Shown here: piece after piece, positions 51,965 through 62,014 of the stretch
Numbering within the stretch: position 1 is the first letter of the stretch
Layout of the letters: each line of letters begins with the position of its first letter
Assembly: GCF_019266065.1 (NCBI RefSeq)
Contig: NZ_LPNR01000103.1
Coordinates: 45,291 to 109,290, forward strand
Origin: Nocardia sp. MH4
Lineage (GTDB): Bacteria > Actinomycetota > Actinomycetes > Mycobacteriales > Mycobacteriaceae
Direction of reading: 5' to 3'
Length of the DNA: 64,000 nucleotides
Notes under the pieces: model-generated
Database searches by the model: none
What the model saw: the letters and a program-made list of their open reading frames with translations, nothing else
Told to the model about the DNA's origin: nothing
Position numbers and translations under genes: made by a program

Positions 51965-54275
51965 CGAGCATCGACACGCTCGGCGCCACCGCATCGGCCG
52001 ACTGCACCGAGGTGCTGATCCTGTCGGGCGCCGGGTGCAGCGGAGGCCTCGTCGGCGGCAAAGCCGCAGCGCTGGACCGATTGATCGGCTGGGGCATCCA
52101 GGTCCCCGCGGCGGCCTGCGTGACGGCAGCGGCATACCGTGCCGTTGCCCGTCGGCCCGCTGTCGCCGAATTGCTGGCGCGTCTCGATCGCGGTGAGCCG
52201 GTGCCCGCCCCTGAAGTCGATGCCGCGTTCTCCCGCGCGGGTCTTCCCCGGACCCTGATCGACGAGGTGTGTGCGGTCGCGGAGCGGGTAGGCGCAGGCC
52301 GCGCCGTGGCCGTGCGCTCCTCGGCGACGGTGGAGGACATGGACGCGTCGTCGTTCGCCGGTCAGTACCACTCGGTTCTCGACGTCGATCCCAGCGACCG
52401 GGCGGCCGTCGAAAGCGCTGTGCTGTCAGTCTTTTCCTCGTTGCATCACCCGGCGCCCCGCGCCTATCGCCGTGCACTCGGCATCGACGACGAGGGCGTG
52501 GCGATGGCCGCGCTGATCATGTCGATGGTGCCCGCGGTCCGGGCCGGGGTGTTGTTCACCCAGGATCCCACCGGTCCCGCGGGGACAGTGCGGATCGAGA
52601 CCGTGCGTGGATTGGCGGAGACGCTGGTCTCGGGTAAGCAGACGCCGCGAGTAGTGCTGGTGCCGGACGGGAAGGTGCCGGCCGAAGCCCCGGCCGAAGC
52701 CGCGGAATTGGTCACCGTCGCGCGCGAGATCGAACAGCGAGCCGGGCGCCCGCAGGACATCGAATGGGCCTGGGACGGACTCCGGCTCTGGATCGTCCAG
52801 GCCCGGCCGATCACGGTGAACGCCGCGGATGAGGACCCCTGCGACACCGACACGCGGGACTTGCCGGGCGCGGAATTCACCACCGCGGGCATCGCGGAGA
52901 TGCTTCCCGGAGTGCTGCCGCCGCTGCGCTGGGATGTCTGCTCGTTCATCGTCGAGGAGGCGCTGCGGGCGATGTTCGACGATCTCGGCACGCTGCCCCT
53001 CGGCGCGATGACCGCGCCACACCAGCTGCTGGTTCGGCTCCACGGCCGGGCGGCCCTGGACGCGGCGGTCACGGGATCGGCGATCGCACCGGATGCCGCG
53101 CGCGGGCTCGCCGCCCGCGTCGCCGCGCTGCGGCACCGAGCTCGCGCGGCGCGAGCCCGGCGCCGCGCCGTATTCGACGCCGACGTCGCGATCCACGCCG
53201 CACGGGAAATCGACCGCACCGCACCCCGATCGGAGGTACTGGACGACAGCGAGCTGATGCGCTACCACCTTGCGCTGATCGATCTGTCCACCCGGGCCAT
53301 GGCTGCCGAGATCACGGTCGCGGCGGACGCGGGCGCCATTCACGAAGGGCTTCGGTTGCTGCTCGCGCGGTTCGGTTCGGCGGCGGACGCGGCGCGACTG
53401 GCGGCTACGTCGACCGTTCCCGGGTCGGTCATCGTGCCCAGTCCGCGAGCATCGATGGCGATCCCCTGCGGCCCGACCTGGGCCGAGTCCGGGCAGGAAC
53501 CGCCGACCCGGTCACCGCGCGCAACTGCGCCGAGCGCGATCGAGGCGTCATGGAGATGATCGACAGGGGCCCGCGACGCCCCAAGTCCGACATCGGCCGC
53601 TGGCTGCGCCTGCGCCAGGTGGAACGGCTCATCGATGAGGCGCGCGGACAGTTCGAGCGCCGCGAACGAGTCAAGAGCGCGATCCTGTTGCTGGGCGGGG
53701 AGATCCGCCGGGTGCATCTGGAACTCGGTCGACGGCTGGTGCGGGACGGTGTCCTCACCCGCGCGGCGGATATCGAATTGCTGACCGTCGGTGAGTTTCG
53801 GGCGGCCGCGCGCACGAGGCGGCTGCCCGTGCCCGCGGTGCTCGATCGCCGTCGGCGCCGGGTGCTTCGTCAAGAGCAGCTCGAGCCGCTGCCACAGAAC
53901 TTCCGAGGCGACCCCGGCACAATCGCGCCCACCACGGCCACGACCGGACCGCAGCTGCAGGGTTGGGCCGCGGGTAACGGTCGATTTCGCGGTGTCGCGC
54001 GTCGGCTGACCCGACCGGATCAGCCGCTGGGCAACGACGAGATTCTCCTGGCGACGACCACCGACCCCTCTTGGGCACCGCTGCTGATGCGCTGCGGCGC
54101 GATGGTGATCGAGCAAGGCGGTCCACTGTCACACGCCGCGATCCTGGCACGCGAATTCGGCGTGCCCGCCGTGTTCAACCTCCCCGGCGCCGCACGCGCG
54201 CTCGATGGACGCCGCGTGGAAGTCGACGGCACCACAGGGACCGTGACGATCCTCGACGAAGGAACCACGCCATGA
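51961..54275 (+). pseudogene. PEP synthase-like protein (ATP-grasp plus phospho-His swivel), frameshifted
   Basis: Two frames together encode a protein of ~770 residues. Frame 1 (51961 to ~53445) is the PPDK/PEP-synthase ATP-grasp domain: GGLVGGKAAALDRLIGWGIQVP, AVRSSATVEDMDASSFAGQYHSVL, GVLFTQDPTGPAG, QDIEWAWDGLRLWIVQARPI. Frame 2 (~53445 to 54275; longest ATG 53550) reads SASIDGDPLRPDLGRVRAG, then the mobile domain with phospho-acceptor His in QGGPLSHAAILAREFGVPAVF. Both ends are intact, and the missing joint is a one-base slip near 53440. As it stands, frame 1 ends at 53559. It may be a pseudogene, a split protein or a sequencing error. Coupled to the genes on both sides. Confidence 0.75.
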
Positions 54276-57136
54276 CCTACTCACCCCGTGACCGCGCCCG
54301 CGCCGCGTTGCTCGGTGTCGATCGGTTGCACATCTTCGTCCCCGCCATCATGAGCGTCGGACTGTTGTTCTGGCTGGCCAGCGAATTGCGCGAGCTCCTG
54401 CGCAGCAGCGATGACGCCTCGCGCGCCAAACGAGCGAGCATCGCCGGGCACGCGGTCGCGCGTAGTGCGACCGCCACCGGCGAGTCCGATACCGCCGCAG
54501 CTCGTGGCCTGCGGCCGCGGCCGGTCTATCTGCTGATCGCCTTGACGCTCGCGGGTGGGGCTCTGTACGTGACGATCGGATCGGTCGCCAACTTCTTCCA
54601 GCAGCCGGGCTGGGTGGCCGATATCGCCTGGTTGCTGAGCCTGTCGCTCGCGGTGGCGGTGGCAGCCGCCTGCTATGCGGCAGTCGCCGCGGTCGTGTTC
54701 GTTCGCTACCCGGCACCACCTTCTCGTTTGACGCGAGTGCTGACCAACACCCCGCTGACCACCCGGCCGGTGGACGGCGCCGAGTGGCTCGCTCGCCCAC
54801 CGTGGCAGCTCGGCGCCGGGTTCATGGCGGCCACCGCGGCCTCCGCTCTGCTGTCGCTGGTCGTCGCCGCGTCGCCGTATGTGGTCGACGGCTTCGACCG
54901 CACGGCCGCGGCGTGGTTCGACGGATTGTCCGCGCCCCTGTGGTCCCGGTTCACGGCTGCGGCATTCGACACGAGAACCGTGCTGGTACTGGTGGTTCTG
55001 GTCGGGCTGGCCTCGCTACGGTGCCGGGCGCTCGCCGTCGGCTACGCGGTCGCGACGGGGTTCGGATTGCTGGCCAGTGTCGCGTTGCGGGCGGCGATCG
55101 AGCGCCCGCGCCCGGGTGACGGGGCGTTGGCCGGTGCGTGGGATTCCTACCCGAGTGGCCATGTCATCCAGGCTGTCCTGATCGCCGGTCTGGTGCCGCT
55201 GGCAGTCGCGTCGTTGCTGCATCGCCGCCGCGTGATCTCCCTGCTCACCACGGTGATGGGACTGGCGGCCGCTGCCGCCGCGATCGATCGGGTCGCCGAG
55301 GGACTGCATTGGCCCACCGACGTACTCGGCGGTGCCGGTATCGGCCTGGCGCTGGTCCTCGGAGCCCGGTGGGTGATCGAGCAGCCCCGTGCGCACGTCG
55401 CCTGCCGGAGCTGTCTGTGGTCGCCACATCCGCAGCAGCACCATTCCCCGCGCGGGGTGATCCCGTTGACGATCTCCGGAGCTCGCCTGGTCCGCGTGCT
55501 CGCCCACCTGTCGGCGGCCGCTGCCGCGCTGACCCTGGCCGTGTTGACCATGACCGTCGGAGTGCCGTCGAACGGCGAAGGCTTCGTCTTCGGTTCGCGT
55601 ATCGAAACGCCGGTGCAGTTGACTCTCGCCGCCCTGGTTTCGCTCGGTGCGTTGATCTCCTGGCGCTGGGAGGCGGTGGGCGCGGTACTGATCGCGCTCG
55701 CGGCCAGCTGCCTCGGGATCTTCGCCGCCATCGAGTACGAGCCGGTCTACGCGATGCTACTCACGGGTGGCGCGATGGTGCCCGCAGTGTTGTTGTGGCT
55801 GAGCTGGCAGCATCGGCGTACCGCGCTCGAGCTGGTGATCCTGGCGGTGGTCACGTTGCTGTTGCTCGTCGGCACCTGGGTCGGCGCCAATCGGGTGTAC
55901 GCCATCTATTTCGGCCCTACGCATCCGGCGAGTTCAGCACCCGTACTCGACGTGGATCGCGTCGAGTGGTCGTGGTCGGGCGGCTTGCGCAGCGACGGGG
56001 TGACGGTCAATGCCCGGCTGGCCGACGGTCACAGCCGCGCGAGCGCGCGGCTCACCGCGGCGGACGGAGCGGTGGTGGAGTCCCCTGCTGTCGCGGCGGG
56101 CGAGCATCGGATCGCGCGAATGGAGGTCGACGGGCTCCGCCCCGGCACCGACTACAGCTATACCGTCGTCGTCGATGGGAAGCCGGACGGTACCCGCGGC
56201 GTCGGGCACCTCCGCACACCGGCGGTGGGGCCGTTGTCGTTCCGCGTCACCGCGGGTTCCTGTGCCAGGGTCGGGTCGGATGGCGCCGTCTTCGACGCGT
56301 TGGCCCGCGAGCGCGGGCTGCTCCACCTGGCTCTGGGCGATCTGCACTACGGGAATATCGAAAGCACTGTTCCCGGGCCGTTCTTCGCCGCGTACGACCG
56401 GGTCCTGACCAGCCCCGGCCAATCCGCGTTCTATCGCGGCAGTCCGGTCGCCTACGTGTGGGACGACCACGACTACGGCCCCAATGACGCGGGGGCGGAC
56501 TCGCCGGGCAGAGAAGCGTCGCGTACTGCGTTCGGCACGGTTGTTCCCCACTACCCCTTCGTCGCGCCGGAGGGGACGATCAACCAGGCCTTCACGATCG
56601 GGCGGGTCCGGTTCGTCATGACCGACGACCGATCGGGTGCCACGTCCGATTCGGTACTGGGTGCCGCACAGCGGGCCTGGCTCGTCGATGAGCTGGTGCG
56701 TTCGAGTCGCACACATGCTCTTGTCGTCTGGGGGAATTCCTTGCCGTGGATCGGTGCCGCGAATCCGGGGGGCGACGGCTGGCCTGGGCATCCGGAGGAA
56801 CGTCGATACATCGCCGACGCGATTGCCACGGCCGGCATGCGGAACCTCGTGATGGTCGGTGGTGACGCGCACATGGTGGCCATCGACGACGGCACCAACT
56901 CCGACTACTCGGCACAGGGCGGCGGCGGATTTCCCATCCTGCAGGCGGCGGCTCTGGACCGTCCCGGAAGCGTGAAGGGTGGGCCGTACAGCCACGGCGT
57001 CTTCCCTGGCGGCGGGCAATACGGAGTGCTCGATATCACCGACGACGGCAACCACGTCGCGGTGACGTTGACCGGTAAGCGCTGGGACGGAACGACGCTC
57101 ACGAGCTCGACCTTCGCCGTGCCGCCGCGTGATTGA
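54272..57136 (+). CDS. membrane PAP2 phosphatase fused to a PhoD-like metallophosphatase
   Basis: 954 residues from ATG 54272 (ATGA overlap with the previous stop). Residues ~25-210: transmembrane helices. Residues ~215-380: PAP2 lipid phosphatase with its three signatures LRAAIERPRPGDG (~267-279), YPSGHVIQA (~292) and RVAEGLHWPTDVLGG (~340-353). Residues ~405-555: five more helices. Residues ~565-650: a beta-sandwich (fibronectin-like) linker, DGLRPGTDYSYTVVVDG. Residues ~655-950: PhoD-type calcineurin-like enzyme with GSCARVG, LALGDLHYGN, YVWDDHDYGPND and VMVGGDAHM. An unusual two-phosphatase fusion facing the outside of the membrane; substrate unknown. Confidence 0.88.
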   Translation: MTYSPRDRARAALLGVDRLHIFVPAIMSVGLLFWLASELRELLRSSDDASRAKRASIAGHAVARSATATGESDTAAARGLRPRPVYLLIALTLAGGALYVTIGSVANFFQQPGWVADIAWLLSLSLAVAVAAACYAAVAAVVFVRYPAPPSRLTRVLTNTPLTTRPVDGAEWLARPPWQLGAGFMAATAASALLSLVVAASPYVVDGFDRTAAAWFDGLSAPLWSRFTAAAFDTRTVLVLVVLVGLASLRCRALAVGYAVATGFGLLASVALRAAIERPRPGDGALAGAWDSYPSGHVIQAVLIAGLVPLAVASLLHRRRVISLLTTVMGLAAAAAAIDRVAEGLHWPTDVLGGAGIGLALVLGARWVIEQPRAHVACRSCLWSPHPQQHHSPRGVIPLTISGARLVRVLAHLSAAAAALTLAVLTMTVGVPSNGEGFVFGSRIETPVQLTLAALVSLGALISWRWEAVGAVLIALAASCLGIFAAIEYEPVYAMLLTGGAMVPAVLLWLSWQHRRTALELVILAVVTLLLLVGTWVGANRVYAIYFGPTHPASSAPVLDVDRVEWSWSGGLRSDGVTVNARLADGHSRASARLTAADGAVVESPAVAAGEHRIARMEVDGLRPGTDYSYTVVVDGKPDGTRGVGHLRTPAVGPLSFRVTAGSCARVGSDGAVFDALARERGLLHLALGDLHYGNIESTVPGPFFAAYDRVLTSPGQSAFYRGSPVAYVWDDHDYGPNDAGADSPGREASRTAFGTVVPHYPFVAPEGTINQAFTIGRVRFVMTDDRSGATSDSVLGAAQRAWLVDELVRSSRTHALVVWGNSLPWIGAANPGGDGWPGHPEERRYIADAIATAGMRNLVMVGGDAHMVAIDDGTNSDYSAQGGGGFPILQAAALDRPGSVKGGPYSHGVFPGGGQYGVLDITDDGNHVAVTLTGKRWDGTTLTSSTFAVPPRD

Positions 57137-57250
57137 GACGCGTACCGGGCGCGCGTTCCGCCCACGTCGCAGCATCAGTCGACCATCGACCTGGTGTCGC
57201 AAGGTGGGCCGGTCGACAGGGCAAGGACTTCTCTCCCGCTCGACAGCTCG

Positions 57251-57853
57251 CTAGAGGAGGCCGGCCACGGAGTGGATCAACTCGACGGCGTCATGATCAC
57301 GTAGTTCGGTCGGCTGAAGCCGGCCGATCTGGATCGCGGCCAGACCATGGACGATTGACCAACACATGAGCGCGACATCTTCGACGGGCTGATCGCTTCG
57401 CCACCCCTCTGCTTGCGCGTCGCGAACGGCGCTGGTGAGCACCTGCCACGTGGTATCGAGCGACTCGCGAAGTTCGATCATCGTATGGTCGAGCATTTCC
57501 GAGCGGCTGATCAACGCGAACAGTGCCGGGCGGCTGACCGCGAACTGTATGTAGGCGGCGCCGATGGCCACGACGAGGTCCTTGCCGTTGGTTCCCGCTG
57601 CGTGCGCGGCCGACCGTGCTTCGCTCATCTGGGAGCCGAGCAATCGAATGACTCGAACCGCCAGCGTCGTGAGCAGGCCGGTCTTGTTCTTGAACAGGTG
57701 CCCTGGTGCTTGATGTGACACCTCTGCCCGACGCGCGATCGACCGCAAACTGGCCCGGTCGATGCCGACATCGTCGATCTCGGCGACAGCGGCGACAAGG
57801 AGTCGGTCGTGTAGTGATTGCACAGAGGGCACGTCAGCTGTGGCGTCGCTCAT
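57251..57853 (-). CDS. TetR family transcriptional regulator
   Basis: 200 residues. N-terminal HTH: LLVAAVAEIDDVGIDRASLRSIARRAEVSHQAPGHLFKNKTGLLTTLA, the TetR signature with HLFKNK in place of YYHFGSK. The C-terminal TetR_C-type ligand domain includes FALISRSEMLDHTMIELRESLDTTW. Divergent from the MpaB-type oxygenase gene. Two palindromes in between (57966-57984 and 57990-58004) are strong candidate operators, so it likely represses itself and the oxygenase-flavoprotein unit. Confidence 0.9.
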   Translation of the reverse strand: MSDATADVPSVQSLHDRLLVAAVAEIDDVGIDRASLRSIARRAEVSHQAPGHLFKNKTGLLTTLAVRVIRLLGSQMSEARSAAHAAGTNGKDLVVAIGAAYIQFAVSRPALFALISRSEMLDHTMIELRESLDTTWQVLTSAVRDAQAEGWRSDQPVEDVALMCWSIVHGLAAIQIGRLQPTELRDHDAVELIHSVAGLL

Positions 57854-57965
57854 GGGTACGTGTCTACAGCCTGTCGGCCTCCGGTTCTGAACAGGGCTGA
57901 CGGATGCCCTCGCCGAGCGCCGCCGCTACCGCGACGTGGGGATCCGGATGTCGAGGCCACCGGCC

Positions 57966-58004
57966 CACTTGACAGTGTCAAGTGCTGTATGTGACAGTGT
58001 CACA
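57966..58004. promoter_or_regulatory. two palindromic TetR operators
   Basis: CACTTGACAGTGTCAAGTG (57966-57984, perfect 9-bp arms around one G) and TGTGACAGTGTCACA (57990-58004, perfect 7-bp arms). They share the TGACAGTGTCA core, and their centres are 22 bp apart, two helical turns. Between the TetR gene and the oxygenase gene, 77 bp before its start. Confidence 0.85.
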
Positions 58005-58080
58005 CACAGCACTGAAGGGTTCTATGGCGGCGCACGGCGCCGGGAGCCCGGAGATGGTCATTCCCAGGAGGTTGCAAGCA

Positions 58081-59304
58081 ATGGCGCCCCAGTTTGTTCG
58101 TTCGTCATCGTCGTTCGAGCCGCCGACGGGACATACATCCTTCGACGCTCGAGTCGCCGATGCTGTTGCTGCGGCGTTGATACCGGCGCGGGAGGTGATC
58201 GCTTCAGCCGAGGAAATCGACTATGAAGCATGGGATCACGTGGGAGATCCTCTGGGCGAGGCGCTGATCGCGGATATGCGAGCGCGGAACATGATGAAGG
58301 GAGATCTGATCGCCAACGCTCGTACGTTGCGTGATCAGGGAATTCGAAGCGCGGTCGACTTCCTGGCTGAAGTCGAGTATGTGCCGTCCTGGCTGGACTT
58401 CGACGAACTGCAGGATGGCGTCGACTGGGCTGCTCGCAACCCGATCGGATTCGCCCTGGGCTTCCATGGCGCGCTGCCGTGGAGTTACCTCGATAGCCAC
58501 ACGGCCGCGGTCTTCGCCGCGACCGGGCGACTACGCGACGGTGGTGACTACAGTCGGCGCCTTTTCGAAACCGCCCGGGGCTTCATCTCGACGTTCGATG
58601 TCGAGGGCATGAAACCCGGCGGTCAGCAGTGGGAAACGTGGGTTCGGGTACGACTCATGCACACCATGGTTCGGATTGGGCTGCAAAGAAGCGGCAAGTG
58701 GACGCTCGACGGAGTGCCGGTCAGTTCCCTCTCGCTCGGTGCAGGTGTATTCCTGTTCGGTTGGTACCGTGCAGCGATCGCGCAGTGGGTTGCCGGACCG
58801 ACGAGCCGGCGCGAAATCGAGTCCTGGATGCGGATGTGGCAGTGGGTTGCACGGCTCCAAGGTGCCCCGGTGGAGTGCATTCAGAGTTCCCTCGATGTAC
58901 AACGCGACATAGACGCTCGCATCCTCGGGCTGTTGTACCGGCCAGACGCGCAGAGCAAGGCGCTTGTTGCGGCGAACTACCGAGGTCTGTCCGAGACAAC
59001 GGGGTTTCGCGCGCTGCCGTTGAAGGCTCATGAAGCCATCGGCTGGAACCTGCTGAAGCTGCCCGCCTCTACACGGTACGGGGGCCTGCGGGTCCCCGAG
59101 GAGTTGGGGCTTCGGCGCCACAAGCTGCTGACGCCGATCGTGGCCGCTATGGCGGCAGGATTGCGCTTCGTTCATCAGGTCTACCGAATACCGCTTGTGC
59201 GGAGGCGTGCCGCATCCGCGGGAATCAGGTTCATGGCAGTTTTCGTCGAACGAGGTCTCGCGGGCAAAGACGCCGATTTCCGCACCCACGTACTGCCCGG
59301 CTAG
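58081..59304 (+). CDS. MpaB-type (DUF2236) heme oxygenase family protein
   Basis: 407 residues from ATG 58081, preceded by AGGAGG with a 9-base spacer; an earlier ATG at 58054 is less likely. DUF2236-like features: ALGFHGALPWSYLDSHTAAVFAATGRL, RRLFETARGFISTFDVEG, and the RxxxxH element WVRVRLMHTMVRIGL, then PVSSLSLGAGVFLFGWYRAAI. The family includes rubber oxygenase (Lcp) and fungal MpaB and binds b-type heme. It may oxidise an isoprenoid or hydrophobic substrate. Followed on the same strand by a CrtI-like flavoprotein, 224 bp downstream. Confidence 0.82.
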   Translation: MAPQFVRSSSSFEPPTGHTSFDARVADAVAAALIPAREVIASAEEIDYEAWDHVGDPLGEALIADMRARNMMKGDLIANARTLRDQGIRSAVDFLAEVEYVPSWLDFDELQDGVDWAARNPIGFALGFHGALPWSYLDSHTAAVFAATGRLRDGGDYSRRLFETARGFISTFDVEGMKPGGQQWETWVRVRLMHTMVRIGLQRSGKWTLDGVPVSSLSLGAGVFLFGWYRAAIAQWVAGPTSRREIESWMRMWQWVARLQGAPVECIQSSLDVQRDIDARILGLLYRPDAQSKALVAANYRGLSETTGFRALPLKAHEAIGWNLLKLPASTRYGGLRVPEELGLRRHKLLTPIVAAMAAGLRFVHQVYRIPLVRRRAASAGIRFMAVFVERGLAGKDADFRTHVLPG

Positions 59305-59528
59305 ACCGTCTCCGGCGCAGGTGACAGCTAGCGACGCCATCGGCGACACTCCGCTGTCCCATAATCCGCGGGACGGGCATCATGCCGCGCCACGACTGGC
59401 GATGGTTTCAGCGTGGTTCGAAGAAGTCGTGGACCGTGACCGGGTGGTATGCCCCCAACGAGAAACATGTCGGAATCAATACCGGATTGGGTTGACGCCG
59501 TACGGGCGGATGCCGGAAAGGAACTGCC

Positions 59529-61313
59529 ATGTCGCAGCACAACGGCGCCGCTTCAAAGGGGTTCGACGCTGTAGTCGTAGGCGCGGGCCTTGGCGGACTG
59601 TCGGCGGCTGCCCACCTCTCAGCGGCAGGTAAACGAGTGATACTGCTCGAGCGATACTCGGTACTCGGCGGCTCATCGCACGTCTTCCGACGTCGCGGCA
59701 GCTGGGAATTCGATTGCGGAGTCCACTATGTCGGCGATTGCGGGCCAGGAGGCATCGTTTCGGCGATGATTCACGGACTCGCACTCGACGACCGTATTCA
59801 ATGGCTTCCGCTGGAAGAGTCGGCATTCGACCGCATTATCGCTCCGGACTTTGCTCTCAACGTGCCGGTCGGCTGGGAATCATTCCTCGCCGAGCTCCTT
59901 GTAGCGTTCCCCGACGAGCAGAGGGCTGTTCGCCGGTTTCACTCGATCATGCACCGACTCGCCGACAGCCTGGATCGTCGTGGCCCGCATCGCCCGGCGG
60001 CGACGCTGGCGCGGTGGGTTGCCGCGGCGGGTTGGGCGGCGCCGTTCCTCGCAATGCCCTATGCCGCCACCCTGGCCTCGTGCGGATTCTCGCCACGTGC
60101 CGTACTCGCGCTGTCGGTGCAATGCGGAGCGCTCGCCTCGAGTTCACTGAGCATGCCGACGGCGGCAATGGCGGGCTTCTACCAGGACTATGTCGGCGGA
60201 GGCGCCTACTACCCGCGCGGTGGAGGACAGGTCCTGGCAGCTGGGTTCGCTGAGGTGATCACCTCGCATGGTGGCACTATCCGTACCAACGCCGCGGTCG
60301 AGAAGATCTTGGTGGACAACGGGCGGGTTACTGGGGTGCGGCTGATGAGCGGGGAGGAGATCGCCGCGGCTGCGGTGGTCTCCGACGCCGACATCATCAA
60401 AACCTACAAGGAGCTGGTCGGTCTCGAACACCTACCCAGGCTTCATCGCGAACGTGTCAAACACTGGTCGATGTCGCATCCGTTGATCAACGGATTCTTC
60501 GGTGTCGAATTCGACGTCCACAGCCAGCTCAACAGCAATTTTTTCGCGATCCCCGACTGGGGTGTGGCCACGTCGTTGCTTTCGTTGACCCGCTTTTCGC
60601 GGAGTGTTATCGACGGCAAGGGATTCTGCGACGGACGTGCTTGGGCACACGCGATGGCGGCGCGGCAGCCGATGTACCTGCAGTCCTCGTCACGCCGTGA
60701 CCCGGACCATGCCGCCGCGCCCGAGGGGCACGCCACGATCGAGGTGCAGACGATCACCCCGGCCGATCCGAGGCTGTGGGGATTCGACGGCTATGACGTC
60801 GAATCGGGCGAGTACCGCAATACTCGCCGCTACAGCGAGATCAAGAAGATCGTGCTCGACGGAATGCTCGAACGGATGGAGCAAGCCTATCCGGGGGCGT
60901 CGTCGCGGGTTCGGCTCGCCGAGTTGGGAAGCCCTGCGACCCAGACTCGGTTCGTCGGAAATACGGCAGGAGCACCCTTTGGGCTTGCGCTTCGCCTCGA
61001 CCAGGCTGGACCACTGCGTCCGGGGACCGAAACCCCCGTCCGTGGCCTATTTTTGGCCGGAACCAGCACGGTATGGGGCCCGGGAACTGTCGGCTCGATG
61101 CTCAGCGGCGCGTACGCTGCTGCGGCGATCACAGGTCGTGACCTGGTCGGTGAGATTCGACGAGGCCAGGTCATCGCCGACCCGAAGCGGCTGTCGACGT
61201 GGCCGGGAAACTTCGATTCGCTCGCAGCGACTCGACAATTCAGCCGCGCCGCTCCGGGCAAGCGGGCGCGTACGACCGCGCCAGCGATAAGCCCCCATGG
61301 ACCCGATACGTAA
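59529..61313 (+). CDS. CrtI/retinol saturase-like FAD-dependent oxidoreductase
   Basis: 594 residues from ATG 59529 (AAAGGAACTGCC upstream). N-terminal FAD loop FDAVVVGAGLGGLSAAAHLSAAGKRVILLE, then VLGGSSHVF and the long substrate region; C-terminal VRGLFLAGTSTVWGPGTVGSMLSGAYAA is the second FAD/carotenoid signature. The body (GGGAYYPRGGGQVLAAGFAEVI; MEQAYPG) is that of all-trans-retinol 13,14-reductases and phytoene desaturases. Likely reduces or desaturates a polyene or isoprenoid together with the MpaB-type oxygenase and under the same TetR regulator. Confidence 0.88.
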   Translation: MSQHNGAASKGFDAVVVGAGLGGLSAAAHLSAAGKRVILLERYSVLGGSSHVFRRRGSWEFDCGVHYVGDCGPGGIVSAMIHGLALDDRIQWLPLEESAFDRIIAPDFALNVPVGWESFLAELLVAFPDEQRAVRRFHSIMHRLADSLDRRGPHRPAATLARWVAAAGWAAPFLAMPYAATLASCGFSPRAVLALSVQCGALASSSLSMPTAAMAGFYQDYVGGGAYYPRGGGQVLAAGFAEVITSHGGTIRTNAAVEKILVDNGRVTGVRLMSGEEIAAAAVVSDADIIKTYKELVGLEHLPRLHRERVKHWSMSHPLINGFFGVEFDVHSQLNSNFFAIPDWGVATSLLSLTRFSRSVIDGKGFCDGRAWAHAMAARQPMYLQSSSRRDPDHAAAPEGHATIEVQTITPADPRLWGFDGYDVESGEYRNTRRYSEIKKIVLDGMLERMEQAYPGASSRVRLAELGSPATQTRFVGNTAGAPFGLALRLDQAGPLRPGTETPVRGLFLAGTSTVWGPGTVGSMLSGAYAAAAITGRDLVGEIRRGQVIADPKRLSTWPGNFDSLAATRQFSRAAPGKRARTTAPAISPHGPDT

Positions 61314-61549
61314 TCCGCAGCGCCGACGGAGTGTATTCAGGGCCTCACCGGCGGTGGCACGAAATCGACGCCGGCTCCTGTGGACCTCGGCGAACCGGTG
61401 GATCCACCGGGAAGGCGATCGTCGACACGGCGGAAGGCCGCCACAGTCATCGTCGCAGTCCTGGTGCCCGGTGGGGCAATCCAGGCGATCAGCACCAGCG
61501 GGGATCGCATCCGGCGCGATCCCCGGCGGATGGCGACGTAGGCGTGTGC

Positions 61550-62014
61550 TCAGGGCTCGAGGTCGACCATGCCATGACCGGTCGAGATATCGAGCGGCAC
61601 CGATACCTGATCGTGCGAGATCAACCAGGTGTCGTCGATCTTGCGCATCCCGTAGGTGACACGGACCCACATGCCGTCCGTTTCCGCCCCGGTCCTGAGC
61701 GTGCCGCGCAGGCGAGCGAACGCGTGCCCGAACGCCACGTCCTCGCCCATGGTGAATGTCAGGTCCCGGATTTCGTAGGTCACCGTCTCGAAGACCTGGA
61801 ACACCCGGGCCCAGTTGTCGAGTTTCGCGGTGATCCCGACATGCTGGAGTGGCGGCTCGACATCGAAGGAGACGACATCGGCGGTGTAGGCCCGTCGGAC
61901 GGCCTCGAGGTCTCCGGCGCGCAGACCGTCGATCACCTTCGCGATCTGGCGGCGGAGCGGGGCGTCGTCCCTGTGGGTGCGGTCGGCGTGCGAAGGTGAG
62001 CTGGGTACCGTCAT
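61550..62014 (-). CDS. SnoaL-like/NTF2-fold ketosteroid-isomerase-type protein
   Basis: 154 residues from ATG 62014, with AGAGGA upstream. NTF2-fold motifs: VIDGLRAGDLEAVRRAYTADVVSFDVEPPLQHVG, NWARVFQVFETVTYEIRDLTF, DDTWLISHDQVSVPLD. Matches the SnoaL_3-like small cone-shaped barrel, of unknown substrate. Its ATG overlaps the stop of the FMN-reductase gene by four bases (ATGA), so the two are coupled. The operon faces the ECF41 sigma factor. Confidence 0.88.
   Translation of the reverse strand: MTVPSSPSHADRTHRDDAPLRRQIAKVIDGLRAGDLEAVRRAYTADVVSFDVEPPLQHVGITAKLDNWARVFQVFETVTYEIRDLTFTMGEDVAFGHAFARLRGTLRTGAETDGMWVRVTYGMRKIDDTWLISHDQVSVPLDISTGHGMVDLEP

Noticed and set aside
53430..53560. programmed ribosomal frameshift in the PEP-synthase-like gene
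   Set aside because: No slippery heptamer or downstream hairpin recognised near the joint; mutation or sequencing error is simpler.
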